A DNA stretch of 64,000 nucleotides from Brevibacillus composti (GCF_016406105.1 NZ_CP066308.1:1251501-1315500); one strand, 5' to 3'; shown: positions 1-8,392, numbered from the stretch's first letter. The notes: generated by a model from the sequence alone, not told the origin. Numbers and translations: made by a program.

Positions 1-7
1 ATAATAA

Positions 8-52
8 TGAAAAAGAAGTCCTCTTTCGCCGGGAAAGGGGACTTCTTTGTGT
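8..52 (-). terminator. Rho-independent terminator of the moaDE-moeB unit
   Basis: A hairpin (AGAAGTCC...GGACTTCT) with a U-run on the minus strand lies just past the stop codon of the MoeB-like gene at 69. Confidence 0.7.
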
Positions 53-68
53 GCAAAGGGGAAAGCGT

Positions 69-1094
69 CTAGGCGCCGATATACTTGGCATGCAGCGTGC
101 GGGCCAGACTCACGTCGTCTGTCCCCTGCACGAGCACGCGGCCGTCGGGAAATACCACCAGCGTATGCGGATCGGCATGGAACCGCAGGAGAAACTTGTT
201 GCGCTCCACCTGCCCGAGCGGGGAGAGCCTCTCCGCCAGCTTTTCCAGATCGAGCGAGGTGTCCGCGGCGGGGGAGATTTGCACCGTGTCCCGTCCGCAG
301 AGGGAGACCGCCTGTCCATCCTGCGAATCCGGCTGCAAAAAGGAAAACTGCCGTTGTCCGCATGTCGGGCAATCGGCGCGTCTGCTGCCGCTCACCTTGA
401 TTTGCTGATGCTGGTTGTTCCAGAGATCGAAATGCTCCAGATAGGGATTGAGCGCAGCCTCGTCTCCCACGAGCAGCTTGAAGGACTCCGTCGCCTGATA
501 AGAAGCAATGATGTGAATGATCGGACCGATTACGCCGGCAGTATCGCAAGTAGCCATTTCCCCGGGGTTGGGCGCTTCCGGAAAGAGACAGCGAAGACAT
601 GGCGTGATGCCGGGCCGAATCGCGGTAAATGTGCCGGTGGCGCTCACGGCGCCGCCGTACACCCAAGGGATGCCGTGCTTTACGCAAACGTCATTGACCA
701 GATAGCGCACCTGAAAGTTGTCCGTCGCATCCAGCACCAGATCGACATCGGCCAGCAGGGACTCGGCATTGTAGGCGGTCAGGTCGGCCACGACAGGCTC
801 AATCGTCACGTCGGAGTTGATCCGGGTCAGTTTGGCGTGGGCGGCGATCGCCTTGGGCAAATGCTGCCGGGCATCCTCCTCATCGTAGAGCATCTGCCGC
901 TGCAGATTGCTCGGCTCGACAAAATCGCGGTCGATGATGCGGACAAAGCCTACGCCTGCGCGGACCATGTGATTGGCCGAGACGGTTCCCAGCGCGCCCA
1001 TGCCGACGATGGCTACACGGCTCTTCGCCAGCCGCTCCTGTCCGGTGCGGCCGATGGGGGCAAACAGGATTTGACGGGAATAGCGGGTATGCAA
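69..1094 (-). CDS. MoeB/ThiF-family adenylyltransferase (E1-like)
   Basis: Predicted cytosolic E1-like enzyme that adenylates the C-terminal glycine of a ubiquitin-fold sulfur carrier such as MoaD or ThiS. The N-terminal Rossmann/ATP site is visible as VAIVGMGALG around residues 28-37. An RxxNLQRQ-type segment (PSNLQRQ) and two CxxC zinc pairs (CLRC mid-protein, CPTC about residue 240) are typical of the family. The protein continues about 95 residues beyond the zinc ribbon, which is longer than plain MoeB. The start is TTG; AAAGGAG overlaps the stop of the upstream MoaD-MoaE gene and lies 9 bases away, so the pair is translationally linked. The neighbourhood argues for the molybdopterin role; a ThiF role cannot be excluded. 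Confidence 0.85.
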   Translation of the reverse strand: MHTRYSRQILFAPIGRTGQERLAKSRVAIVGMGALGTVSANHMVRAGVGFVRIIDRDFVEPSNLQRQMLYDEEDARQHLPKAIAAHAKLTRINSDVTIEPVVADLTAYNAESLLADVDLVLDATDNFQVRYLVNDVCVKHGIPWVYGGAVSATGTFTAIRPGITPCLRCLFPEAPNPGEMATCDTAGVIGPIIHIIASYQATESFKLLVGDEAALNPYLEHFDLWNNQHQQIKVSGSRRADCPTCGQRQFSFLQPDSQDGQAVSLCGRDTVQISPAADTSLDLEKLAERLSPLGQVERNKFLLRFHADPHTLVVFPDGRVLVQGTDDVSLARTLHAKYIGA

Positions 1095-1099
1095 AGAGG

Positions 1100-1807
1100 T
1101 TAGCTCCTTTCTCCGTCATCCGGGAGCGCGATCGGATTCCACGGCCCTTGCTGATGGCCTTTCCACTCGCTGCCGTCCTCCCAGATTTCCTTTTTCCATA
1201 TCGGAACGATTTGTTTTAAGCGTTCGATCGCGTATTCGCCTGCTTCAAAGGCCGCCTTCCGGTGCGGAGTAGCCACGACGGCTACGACGGCGATCTCTTC
1301 GATGGCCATATCGCCGATTCGGTGATGCATGGCGACCTGGGCACCCGGCCAACGCTCCTCAATCTCACGCGCGATTTGTTTCATTTTTTCCACCGCCATC
1401 GGCTCATAGGCTTCATACGAGAGCGAGACGGTGCGCTGTCCATGGGTAAATTCGCGTACCGTCCCGACAAAGGAGAGGACGGCGCCCGCATGGGGATTCA
1501 TGACCAGCTTCATCAGTTTTTCGACCTGCAAAGGCTCGGTGGTAATCGCGAACCGAGGCTCCTGTCCTCCGCTCACCGGAGGCAGGATGGCGATCTCGTC
1601 TCCGGCCTGGATCGTTTTGTCCGGCGTCGCGTATTCCTGATTGAGCGAGATGAAGCAGCTTCCCAACAGGGAAGAAAGTGCGGGATACTGGCTGGATACG
1701 GCCTGCAAGAGGTCTTGGACGGTGGCACCCTCCGGCAGCGCTAGAGAGATGCTGCGTGTACCTGCCCGCTCGGCCAAACCGGCAAACAATAGAACGGAAA
1801 TTTGCAT
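1100..1807 (-). CDS. MoaD-MoaE fusion, molybdopterin synthase
   Basis: Both subunits of molybdopterin synthase in one 235-residue chain. Residues 1-81 are MoaD-like (ubiquitin fold) ending in the diagnostic Gly-Gly at about 80-81 (PPVSGG). Residues 85-235 are MoaE (segments [40 protein letters not shown]). The start is the ATG after GAGGAG at 1807, not an upstream in-frame codon without a ribosome site. MoaD must present a free C-terminal glycine for thiocarboxylation, so this fusion probably needs proteolytic processing, as known for mycobacterial MoaX. It is the first gene of a two-gene unit with the MoeB-like E1 and is divergent from moaC. Confidence 0.9.
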   Translation of the reverse strand: MQISVLLFAGLAERAGTRSISLALPEGATVQDLLQAVSSQYPALSSLLGSCFISLNQEYATPDKTIQAGDEIAILPPVSGGQEPRFAITTEPLQVEKLMKLVMNPHAGAVLSFVGTVREFTHGQRTVSLSYEAYEPMAVEKMKQIAREIEERWPGAQVAMHHRIGDMAIEEIAVVAVVATPHRKAAFEAGEYAIERLKQIVPIWKKEIWEDGSEWKGHQQGPWNPIALPDDGERS

Positions 1808-2044
1808 ACGGCACTCCTCATTTCCCCAGATATTCATATAGGAAAAAGATCTTCTCTACCAGTGAAGATAACACAATTGCAGGGAACTGCCAAATCCCGG
1901 TGTGTCTTTTCGGAAGATTCCCGATTGATTTCTGGAAGGGGCGCAGGTAAGGTAAGAGTAACAGCCCCACCCGATAGCAGGGCGATACAGGAGGCCTCCG
2001 CAGAAGACGTTGCGGAGTGCCGCACAGGAAAGGATATCAGAGCG

Positions 2045-2527
2045 ATGAGCGACCAATTGACCCATTTCAACGAACAGCAGCGCGCCCAAATGGTAGATGT
2101 ATCCGACAAGGAGATTACCAAGCGGGAAGCGGTTGCTGTCAGCAAAATTACGATGAAGCCGGAAACGCTCCAGCGCATTCGCGAAGGACAGATCGCCAAG
2201 GGGGATGTGCTGGCGGTCGCCCAGGTGGCGGGCGTCATGGCGGCGAAAAAGACCTGGGACATCATCCCGATGTGTCATCCGCTCCCGCTGACCGGAATCG
2301 ACATTCGCTTTTCATATGGGGACGATGTGACACTGGACATCGAGGCGACGGTCCGAACGACAGGCAAGACCGGCGTCGAGATGGAGGCGCTGACAGCCGC
2401 AGCCGCGGCAGCGCTCACGGTGTATGACATGTGCAAAGCGATGGATAAGGGCATGGTCATCGGCCCTACCTACCTGGAACGAAAAACGGGCGGCAAGAGC
2501 GGAGACTTCCACCGGAGCGAGGCATAA
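2045..2527 (+). CDS. moaC: Cyclic pyranopterin monophosphate synthase MoaC
   Basis: Cytosolic enzyme that converts the MoaA product to cyclic pyranopterin monophosphate, the second part of the first step of molybdenum cofactor synthesis. At 160 residues it has standard length. Family segments are plain: [37 protein letters not shown] (catalytic His region) and [23 protein letters not shown]. The ATG at 2045 is preceded by GAAAGGA. Longer in-frame extensions upstream have no homology. It is divergent from moaDE-moeB and followed after 7 bases by an MFS transporter, so the latter is probably cotranscribed. Confidence 0.95.
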   Translation: MSDQLTHFNEQQRAQMVDVSDKEITKREAVAVSKITMKPETLQRIREGQIAKGDVLAVAQVAGVMAAKKTWDIIPMCHPLPLTGIDIRFSYGDDVTLDIEATVRTTGKTGVEMEALTAAAAAALTVYDMCKAMDKGMVIGPTYLERKTGGKSGDFHRSEA

Positions 2528-2534
2528 CCCACAC

Positions 2535-3935
2535 ATGAGCCGATTATGGAATTCCTATCCGCGCAGCATACGGCTTCTGGCCATCGCTGCGGTGATTCAT
2601 TCTACCGGGATGGCCTGTATCTGGCCCCTGGTCACGATCTACATTCACGATTTTCTCGGAAAGTCTCTGGCGGTAGCCGGGGGTGTACTGATGCTGAATC
2701 AGGGCGCTTACCTGGTGGGCAGCGTGATCGGCGGGATGCTTTTTGACCGCTGGGGAAAAATGCTCACCTTGTCGGCAGCCACGGCAGGGGCGGTGGTAGT
2801 CGCCATCGGCCTGGGATTTACCACCGATTTTACGGTCTACACGATCCTTCTGCCGCTGAACGGTTTTTTCTCCGGAATCATGTTTCCGGTGCTCAATGCC
2901 TTGATTGGCCTTTTGTGGCCGGAGGGCGGCCGCAAAGGGCTGAATATGGTCTACGTGGCGCTCAATGTCGGCGGCGCCATCGGTTCGGGAGCCGCCGGCA
3001 TTCTGGCGAGCATCTCGTTCGCGTGGACCTTCTATGGCAATGGCGGGCTGCAAGTGCTGGTGCTCGTGGTGTTCCTCGTCTTGAACCGCTCATATGATCT
3101 GGAAAAAGGACGCCCTAGGGACAATGCCCGAGCGGCAGAAGCCGCGGGTGGGGAGGGGGCTGCAGAGGCAGTCCGACAGATGCCCGCAGCAGCAGCCGGG
3201 CAGACGTCTACAGCCGCAATCGGGCAGACGCCCGCAGCCACAGTTGGGCAGACGCCCGCAGCTGCGGGCAAAAAGGAGCCTGCCGCAGCACCTACGGCGA
3301 GCACCGCTGCCCATCCCGATGTCGCGGCCGCAAAATCTGTGGCATGGGTGGCGCTGGCCATCTTGTCGGCCGGCCTGCTGGTTTGCTGGGTGATCTACGT
3401 GCAGTGGACGACCGTTTTGTCCGCCTACATGCAGACGCTCGGCATCACGCTGAAGCAGTACAGCCTGCTGTGGACGCTGAACGGCGCCTTGATCCTGCTC
3501 GGACAGCCGCTGATCTCATGGGTGATCCGGCATTTTGCCCGCAGCTTGCGGGCACAGATGCTGCTGGGCGGCTATCTCTTTTCCCTGTCCATGCTCATTC
3601 TCTCCCAGACTACGGTCTACGCAGGGTTTTTCGCAGCCATGTTCATCATCACCTTGGGAGAGATGCTGGTATGGCCGGCAGTCCCGACGATTGCAGCCGA
3701 ACTGGCCCCGGCCGGGCGAGAAGGCTTGATTCAGGGATTGATCGGCGGAGTGGGATCGGCCGGACGGATGATCGGACCCTTGCTCGGCGCTGTGACCTTT
3801 GAAGCCTTAGCGGCAAAAGGGATGTTCTACGCGATGGCTGCGCTTGCGCTCCTCGCCGTGCTCTTCTTTGCGGTGTACGCGTCATTTATCAAGCGGCCGG
3901 AGTTGAAGCCGACGATTTCGGCACAGAGGCACTAG
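2535..3935 (+). CDS. MFS transporter with Ala/Gln-rich central loop
   Basis: Integral membrane protein of the major facilitator superfamily, 466 residues. The first half carries the MFS motif-A-like GGMLFDRWGK. The central cytoplasmic loop (about residues 187-268) is an Ala/Pro/Gln-rich low-complexity insert containing repeated GQTPAA-type units, unusual for MFS loops. The second half resumes with hydrophobic segments from about residue 272. The start ATG at 2535 follows moaC by 7 bases with a GGAGCGAGG ribosome site inside moaC. The substrate cannot be told; the pairing with moaC is suggestive but does not prove a molybdate or cofactor link. Confidence 0.8.
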   Translation: MSRLWNSYPRSIRLLAIAAVIHSTGMACIWPLVTIYIHDFLGKSLAVAGGVLMLNQGAYLVGSVIGGMLFDRWGKMLTLSAATAGAVVVAIGLGFTTDFTVYTILLPLNGFFSGIMFPVLNALIGLLWPEGGRKGLNMVYVALNVGGAIGSGAAGILASISFAWTFYGNGGLQVLVLVVFLVLNRSYDLEKGRPRDNARAAEAAGGEGAAEAVRQMPAAAAGQTSTAAIGQTPAATVGQTPAAAGKKEPAAAPTASTAAHPDVAAAKSVAWVALAILSAGLLVCWVIYVQWTTVLSAYMQTLGITLKQYSLLWTLNGALILLGQPLISWVIRHFARSLRAQMLLGGYLFSLSMLILSQTTVYAGFFAAMFIITLGEMLVWPAVPTIAAELAPAGREGLIQGLIGGVGSAGRMIGPLLGAVTFEALAAKGMFYAMAALALLAVLFFAVYASFIKRPELKPTISAQRH

Positions 3936-3954
3936 CCGGAGACGGGCTACACGC

Positions 3955-3983
3955 TTGACACTCCCCACGCGCTCAAGTAGTAT
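3955..3983 (+). promoter_or_regulatory. SigA promoter of the SAM-riboswitch transcript
   Basis: TTGACA (3955-3960), a 17-base spacer and TAGTAT (3978-3983) form a near-consensus vegetative promoter just upstream of the S-box leader. Confidence 0.75.
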
Positions 3984-4016
3984 GAAATCAATTCAAAAGT
4001 GAATAGATTCTGTTTA

Positions 4017-4179
4017 CTTATCCAGAGAGGTGGAGGGACTGGCCCGATGAAGCCCGGCAGCGGATCCGCGAAGCAATTTACGCGGGTGCTGTGCCAATTC
4101 CAGCAGGAGCTCTCCTGACAGATAAGAACGCGGCTACATGATCTCCGCCCCTTTTTCTGTTCGGGAAAAGGGGCTTTTT
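4017..4179 (+). ncRNA. SAM-I (S-box) riboswitch with terminator
   Basis: CTTATC at 4017-4022 pairs with GATAAG at 4121-4126 as P1. Between them are the S-box signatures AGAGGTGGAGGGACTGG, GATGAAGCCCGGCA and the GTGCCAATTCC...CAGGAG segment. A rho-independent terminator follows (GCCCC stem 4147-4174 with a T-run), as expected for SAM-dependent premature termination. It lies between a strong promoter and the aminotransferase at 4211, placing that gene under methionine/SAM control. Confidence 0.93.
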
Positions 4180-4210
4180 GCATGATTATGAGGAAGGGAA
4201 AGAAAATCAT

Positions 4211-5392
4211 ATGCGCATCCAACCATCCGCCATGGTTGACCGGCTGCCGACGCAATTTTTTGCCACGCTGGTCGCCAAAGTAAACAAGGCCATAGCGGCC
4301 GGACATGACATCATCAATCTGGGGCAGGGCAATCCCGATCTGCCGACCCCGCCGCATATCGTGGAGGAGCTCTCGCTGCAAGCCGCTCGCCCGGTTCATC
4401 ACAAATACCCGCCCTTTAGCGGCCGACTGGAACTGAAGCAGGCTGTCGCCCACTGGTACAAAGAGGAGTTCGACGTCGACCTGGACCCGGAGGAGGAGGT
4501 GGCGATCCTGTTCGGCAGCAAGACCGGCCTGGTGGAGATATGCCAGGTGCTGATGAATCCGGGAGATGTCGCATTGGTACCGGACCCGGGCTATCCGGAT
4601 TACTGGTCCGGAGTAGCCGTGGTAGACGGCCGCATGGTGATGATGCCGCTGCGGGCGGAGAACGCCTTTTTGCCTGATTACGGCCAGCTCAAGGCAGAAG
4701 ATCTGGAAAAGGCGAAGCTGATGTTCCTGAACTACCCCAACAATCCGACAGCGGTCAATGCACCGGTGGAGTTTTATGAAGAGACGATTCGCTTCGCGAA
4801 GCGGCACGAAATCGTGGTCTGCCATGATTTTGCCTACGGCGCGATCAGCTTTGACGGCAAAAAGCCGGTCAGCTTCCTGCAGGTCCCCGGGGCCAAAGAG
4901 GTGGGGGTGGAGTTTTACACCCTGTCCAAAACCTACAACATGGCTGGCTGGCGGGTAGGGGCGATGGTCGGGAACAAAGAGCTGGTGAGGCTGATTAACC
5001 TGATCCAGGACCATTACTTTGTCAGTCTGTTCGGCGCTGTGCAGATGGCAGCGGCCAAAGCGATGACCGGCTCCCAGCAGTGTGTGCGCGACCTGGTACA
5101 GGTCTACCAGAGCCGCCGGGATGTGCTGTTTACAGAGATGCATCGCATCGGCTGGCAGGCCAACCCTTCGGAGGGGTCGTTCTTTGCCTGGCTGCCCGTA
5201 CCCCAGGGCTATTCGTCGGTAGAATTTTCCGATTTGCTGCTGGAAAAAGCGCATGTCGTCGTCGCTCCGGGCGTCGGGTTTGGACCGACCGGGGAAGGGT
5301 ATGTGCGCGCCGCGCTGTTATCCACGGAAGAGCGGCTCGCGGAGGCTGTCCGGCGGATTGAGAAGCTGGGCTTGTTTGCCGGGGAAAAATAA
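4211..5392 (+). CDS. mtnE: MtnE-like PLP aminotransferase (methionine salvage)
   Basis: Class I/II PLP aminotransferase, 393 residues. Motifs include NLGQGNPDLPTPPH near the N-terminus, PDPGYPDYWSG, NYPNNPT, HDFAYGA and the Schiff-base lysine in SKTYNMAGWR (about K240). These segments match Bacillus YkrV/MtnE, which transaminates 2-keto-4-methylthiobutyrate to methionine. The SAM riboswitch directly upstream supports the same role. The start is ATG 4211 after AGGAAGGGAAAG; an upstream in-frame TTG sits in the terminator and is rejected. No other mtn genes adjoin it, so it is an isolated member of the salvage pathway. Confidence 0.88.
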   Translation: MRIQPSAMVDRLPTQFFATLVAKVNKAIAAGHDIINLGQGNPDLPTPPHIVEELSLQAARPVHHKYPPFSGRLELKQAVAHWYKEEFDVDLDPEEEVAILFGSKTGLVEICQVLMNPGDVALVPDPGYPDYWSGVAVVDGRMVMMPLRAENAFLPDYGQLKAEDLEKAKLMFLNYPNNPTAVNAPVEFYEETIRFAKRHEIVVCHDFAYGAISFDGKKPVSFLQVPGAKEVGVEFYTLSKTYNMAGWRVGAMVGNKELVRLINLIQDHYFVSLFGAVQMAAAKAMTGSQQCVRDLVQVYQSRRDVLFTEMHRIGWQANPSEGSFFAWLPVPQGYSSVEFSDLLLEKAHVVVAPGVGFGPTGEGYVRAALLSTEERLAEAVRRIEKLGLFAGEK

Positions 5393-5478
5393 GCGCATAG
5401 TAACCTTCCGCTAACATGGTTGTTGCTCATCTTGAGTAGGTTTTTCTTGAAATGATTTATGAAACGGTGCTGTAGTGA

Positions 5479-5677
5479 GAAGAAGCATGTTTCCCTGCTC
5501 AGCTCCGGGTTCCGCCCCAGGGGGAGCATAGACTGTCCGCTCCGGGACGATTCACGGGGGAGGCGCAAAAGGAGCAGTTGCTTCGAGGTCATCCCACGTT
5601 GCGCTCCTTAATCCCGCGAATCGTCCCTCCACTGGGTAAGGGCTCCACAGTCGCATCACAGGGAAACATGCTTCTTC
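5479..5677. repeat. ~200-bp imperfect palindromic repeat, copy A
   Basis: The segment begins GAAGAAGCATGTTTCCCTG and ends with its exact reverse complement. Inside, nested complementary pieces recur (GGGACGATTC.../...GAATCGTCCC, AAGGAGC.../...GCTCCTT), so the strand could fold into one long hairpin. Copy B at 5753 shares arms and the loop segment GAGGTCATCCCACGTTGCG in opposite orientation. These two copies account for most of the 780-base gap between the aminotransferases; no credible protein is encoded in it. Confidence 0.8.
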
Positions 5678-5752
5678 ATGTGTCCGTTCACAAAAGACAT
5701 GTGGGTGTAAAGCTACGTAGTAAATAGGGATGCGCTGAAAAAGGAGGTATTT

Positions 5753-5952
5753 GAAGAAGCATGTTCCCATGCGTAGCGACTTTGCGGAGCCCATCTGAGC
5801 GCAGCAGCGGCCCTCGGGAAAAAGGGTCGCAACGTGGGATGACCTCGTTAGCGTTGCTCCTTTTGCGCACCCCCCGGGGGACGCTGTGGAGTGGACAGTG
5901 AATCATCCCAGCAGGGCGGAGAACGGAGCCTAGCATGGGAACAGGCTTCTTC
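5753..5952. repeat. ~200-bp imperfect palindromic repeat, copy B
   Basis: Starts GAAGAAGCATGTTCCCATG and ends with CATGGGAACAGGCTTCTTC, its near-complement. The interior CGCAACGTGGGATGACCTCG and GCTCCTTTTGCGC match copy A in inverted orientation. The arm after the right end, read on the minus strand (TAGGCTCCGTTCTCCGCCC), corresponds to the left arm of copy A and to the right arm of copy C near 46 kb. Confidence 0.8.
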
Positions 5953-6174
5953 TCATAATAGCCACGTGACTTGTTAATGCAAGACATAAGCAACTTGACG
6001 TTCCTATTGTTCCCGCACTTTTCCCGAGCAGTGGCAATTACACCACTGGAGCTTCTTCGACCGAACCCTCGCTCGACATAGTCAAAACCTATTCCGTCGA
6101 TAGCTTTGTGAGATTGGACTTATCCACGGGGCAGTGATAAAACAGGAATAAGCAAAATCAAGGGGGAACATGAC

Positions 6175-7377
6175 ATGGAGTATTCCTTTTCACAATCAAC
6201 CAATGCGCTCACCTCTTCGGCGGTGCGTGAAATCTTGAAATTAACCCAGGGCAACCAGGTGCTGTCGCTCGCGGGAGGCCTCCCTGCAGAAGACTCTTTT
6301 CCGATCGAAGAGATGCGCGAGGCATTCAACCGGGCGCTTGATCTGGGACCAAAATCACTTCAATACGGTTTGACGGATGGATATATCCCGCTCCGGGAAT
6401 GGGTCGCGTCGCGGATGAAGCAAAAGCATATGAATGTTGGCGTAGAAAACATGCTGATCACTACCGGCTCCCAGCAGGCCGTCGACTTGCTCTGTCGCGT
6501 CTACCTGGACGAAGGCGACGTCGTGCTGGTAGAAAATCCAACTTATCTTGCTGCTGTGCAACTCTTCCAGTTCCGCGGCATACGCGCTATTCCGGTGGAT
6601 GGAGACGCAGAGGGCATGGACATGGATGACCTTGCCAGAAAAATCGCACAATTTCGCCCGAAAATGGTCTACGTCATCCCGACATTTGCCAACCCGACCG
6701 GCAAGGTATGGAGCGCGGAGCGCCGCCTGGGCCTGCTCCGCCAATGCCGCGAGCACAATATTTTGATTCTGGAAGACGATCCCTATGGAGAAATCCAGTT
6801 CGACGGAGAGGCTCCGTATCGCAGCATCTTCTCCCTGGATGAACACCCGCAGGGTTCGGCTGTCGTTTACACCAGTACCTTTTCCAAGATCGTCGCCCCC
6901 GGTTTGCGGACGGGATGGGCGATTGGGGACAGCCGCGTCATCCAGATGATGGTCAAGGCAAAACAGGCGATCGACCTGCAGTCCAGCACGATCGACCAGA
7001 TTGCCCTGCATCAATTGCTGGATCGCTTTGATCTGGAAGCCCATATCGGAAAAATCCGCTGTTCCTATCAGGAGCGGATGGAGTGGATGCATGAGCTCTT
7101 GACCCGCGAGGCATGGACCGGGATGAAATGGTCCAAACCGAGAGGCGGCATGTTCCTCTGGGTGGAACTCCCCGAGCATATTCATTCGGAGAAACTGCTC
7201 GCCCAGGCTGTCAAAGAAGGAGTAGCGTTTGTGCCGGGTGTGCCGTTTTACGCGGCTCAGGCGCAGACCAATACCATGCGGCTCAACTACACGCTGCTGG
7301 ATCGGGAGAATACCGAGCTGGCCGTCAGCCGTTTGGGAAAAGCTTTTGCCGCCTACAGCCAGGTCGTGGCGGGATAG
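6175..7377 (+). CDS. LysN/PatA-type PLP aminotransferase
   Basis: Fold-type I PLP aminotransferase of the 2-aminoadipate/aromatic type that resembles the catalytic half of MocR regulators without the DNA-binding domain; 400 residues. Visible motifs: LAGGLPAEDSFP, LQYGLTDGYIPLREW, TTGSQQAVDLLCRV, PTFANPTGKVWS, EDDPYGEIQFDG and the Schiff-base segment STFSKIVAPGLRTGW. The start ATG 6175 follows AAGGGGGAACATGAC. It stands alone behind the palindromic repeats and is closed by a strong terminator, so it is monocistronic. Exact substrate (2-aminoadipate, aromatic or branched amino acids) is not decidable here. Confidence 0.85.
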   Translation: MEYSFSQSTNALTSSAVREILKLTQGNQVLSLAGGLPAEDSFPIEEMREAFNRALDLGPKSLQYGLTDGYIPLREWVASRMKQKHMNVGVENMLITTGSQQAVDLLCRVYLDEGDVVLVENPTYLAAVQLFQFRGIRAIPVDGDAEGMDMDDLARKIAQFRPKMVYVIPTFANPTGKVWSAERRLGLLRQCREHNILILEDDPYGEIQFDGEAPYRSIFSLDEHPQGSAVVYTSTFSKIVAPGLRTGWAIGDSRVIQMMVKAKQAIDLQSSTIDQIALHQLLDRFDLEAHIGKIRCSYQERMEWMHELLTREAWTGMKWSKPRGGMFLWVELPEHIHSEKLLAQAVKEGVAFVPGVPFYAAQAQTNTMRLNYTLLDRENTELAVSRLGKAFAAYSQVVAG

Positions 7378-7405
7378 CGATCATCTATATACCGGGAAGC
7401 ACAAA

Positions 7406-7453
7406 GGGTGCACCGCGCAATCATCACCGCGCGCTGCACCCTTCTTTTTTTAT
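7406..7453 (+). terminator. Terminator after the LysN-type aminotransferase
   Basis: GGGTGC...GCACCC stem followed by TTCTTTTTTT. Confidence 0.75.
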
Positions 7454-7466
7454 TAGGTGAAGAGTA

Positions 7467-7523
7467 TTGTCAAACCCAATTGGGAATGATAATATTTATC
7501 AATAATAGTGATATTCATTATCA
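7467..7523 (+). promoter_or_regulatory. Promoter overlapped by two Fur boxes
   Basis: TTGTCA (7467-7472), a 17-base spacer and TAATAT (7490-7495) form a promoter. Two 7-1-7 palindromes match the Fur consensus TGATAATnATTATCA: TGATAATATTTATCA at 7487-7501 (overlapping the -10) and TGATATTCATTATCA at 7509-7523. This arrangement predicts iron-dependent repression of the DUF2325 gene at 7580. Confidence 0.72.
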
Positions 7524-7579
7524 ATTAAACAAAAACAAAGTCTTGCACATAAAAAAAGATCAGTTAGGAGGAGCATGTG

Positions 7580-7861
7580 ATGTCATCCATTCTCGTGATT
7601 GGCGGAGACCGCCTCGGAAATATCGTGGACTTTTTGCAGGGGCAAGGTTTTACCGACATCCACCATGTCACAGGGCGGAAGAATTCCCAGACCGGCGTCA
7701 AGATTCCTACCGGCACCCACATGATTTTGGTGCTGACGGATTTCGTCAATCATAATTTGGCCAAGACGGTAAAGAGCCAGGCCAAGGACAGGGAACTGCC
7801 GATATTGTTCTGCAAGCGTTCCTGCTCTGCGATCGCCAAAGCGCTGGTGCAGGGGGCGTAA
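7580..7861 (+). CDS. DUF2325 domain protein, Fur-box regulated
   Basis: Small 93-residue protein starting SSILVIGGDRLGNI, the characteristic beginning of DUF2325 proteins, with a conserved CKRSCSAIAKAL segment near the C-terminus containing two cysteines. Biochemical role is unknown. TAGGAGGAG lies 6 bases from the ATG at 7580; an adjacent GTG three bases upstream is too close to it. The promoter carries two Fur boxes, so expression should rise in iron starvation. It is followed by a 48-codon gene that might be cotranscribed. Confidence 0.8.
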   Translation: MSSILVIGGDRLGNIVDFLQGQGFTDIHHVTGRKNSQTGVKIPTGTHMILVLTDFVNHNLAKTVKSQAKDRELPILFCKRSCSAIAKALVQGA

Positions 7862-7927
7862 GGTAAATACATAGCCTTCGTCGTGGTTACACTACCACTG
7901 TAAGCACATCAAACGGAGGAATGACAG

Positions 7928-8074
7928 GTGAAATACAACCGTCTCGATGAACTGCCGATCGCCAATCTGACCGAGCAGCAGCTGCAGCAGCTGCAGGCGG
8001 CGGAAAAAGAATTGCTCAAGGAAGGCTCAGATGTTTATCTGATCGCATTTGAAAAGCCGGCCCCGTCCAAGTGA
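7928..8074 (+). CDS. Small hypothetical protein, 48 residues
   Basis: GTG start 7 bases after a clean GGAGGA. The product is Gln/Leu-rich and helical (LTEQQLQQLQAAEKELL) and ends EKPAPSK. A terminator stem begins inside the last codons. I do not recognise the family; the ribosome site and terminator argue that it is real. Confidence 0.65.
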   Translation: MKYNRLDELPIANLTEQQLQQLQAAEKELLKEGSDVYLIAFEKPAPSK

Positions 8075-8086
8075 CAGGGCCTTTTT
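8059..8086 (+). terminator. Terminator overlapping the end of the 48-codon gene
   Basis: GGCCC...GGGCC with a TTTTT run; the 5' half lies within the coding sequence. Confidence 0.6.
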
Positions 8087-8102
8087 GCTGTGCGGTGAGC
8101 GG

Positions 8103-8366
8103 CTAAAAAATAAACTGGTCCAGATGCTGCTTCAGCGCGTCGATCCCGATGGCAAACCCGAGGCATTGGCTGGATTGAATGATAAAGGCATTGAGCCCGA
8201 CCACTTCTCCGTTCAGATTGATTAACGGGCCGCCGCTGTTGCCTGGGTTGATCGCGGCATCCGTTTGAAAAATCTCGTCGTAGACGCGTTTGGCCACCTG
8301 CAAGCGGCGGTTTTTGGCGCTGATAATCCCGGCTGTGACGGAGTTTTCCAACCCAAGCGGGGAACC
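8103..8366 (-). CDS. 3' half of interrupted trypsin/HtrA-like protease
   Basis: Reading from the 9-bp core (8366) to the stop, this encodes [20 protein letters not shown] and the catalytic serine motif NPGNSGGPL, ending HLDQFIF. It has no start or ribosome site of its own. Upstream of the core the open frame continues only into low-complexity element DNA (to 8561). The matching 5' half with the His and Asp residues ends at the same 9-bp core at 12055-12063, in the same codon phase. Joined, they give a 237-residue protease without PDZ domain, triad at about H88, D118, S194. Confidence 0.88.
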   Translation of the reverse strand, partial: GSPLGLENSVTAGIISAKNRRLQVAKRVYDEIFQTDAAINPGNSGGPLINLNGEVVGLNAFIIQSSQCLGFAIGIDALKQHLDQFIF

Positions 8367-8392
8367 GTCTGTTTCGATAGCGGCAAACAAAG
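8358..8392 (+). repeat. Left attachment junction of the element
   Basis: Core CGGGGAACC followed inward by GTCTGTTTCGATAGCGGCAA. The inner arm is an inverted match to the inner arm at the right junction. Confidence 0.75.

Noticed and set aside
3947-5254. Long minus-strand open frame (435 codons)
   Set aside because: It is the complement of the SAM riboswitch and mtnE gene; no ribosome site, His/Gln-rich shadow composition.
5552-5993. Small minus-strand frames in the palindromic repeats
   Set aside because: They change wholly between repeat copies and lack ribosome sites.
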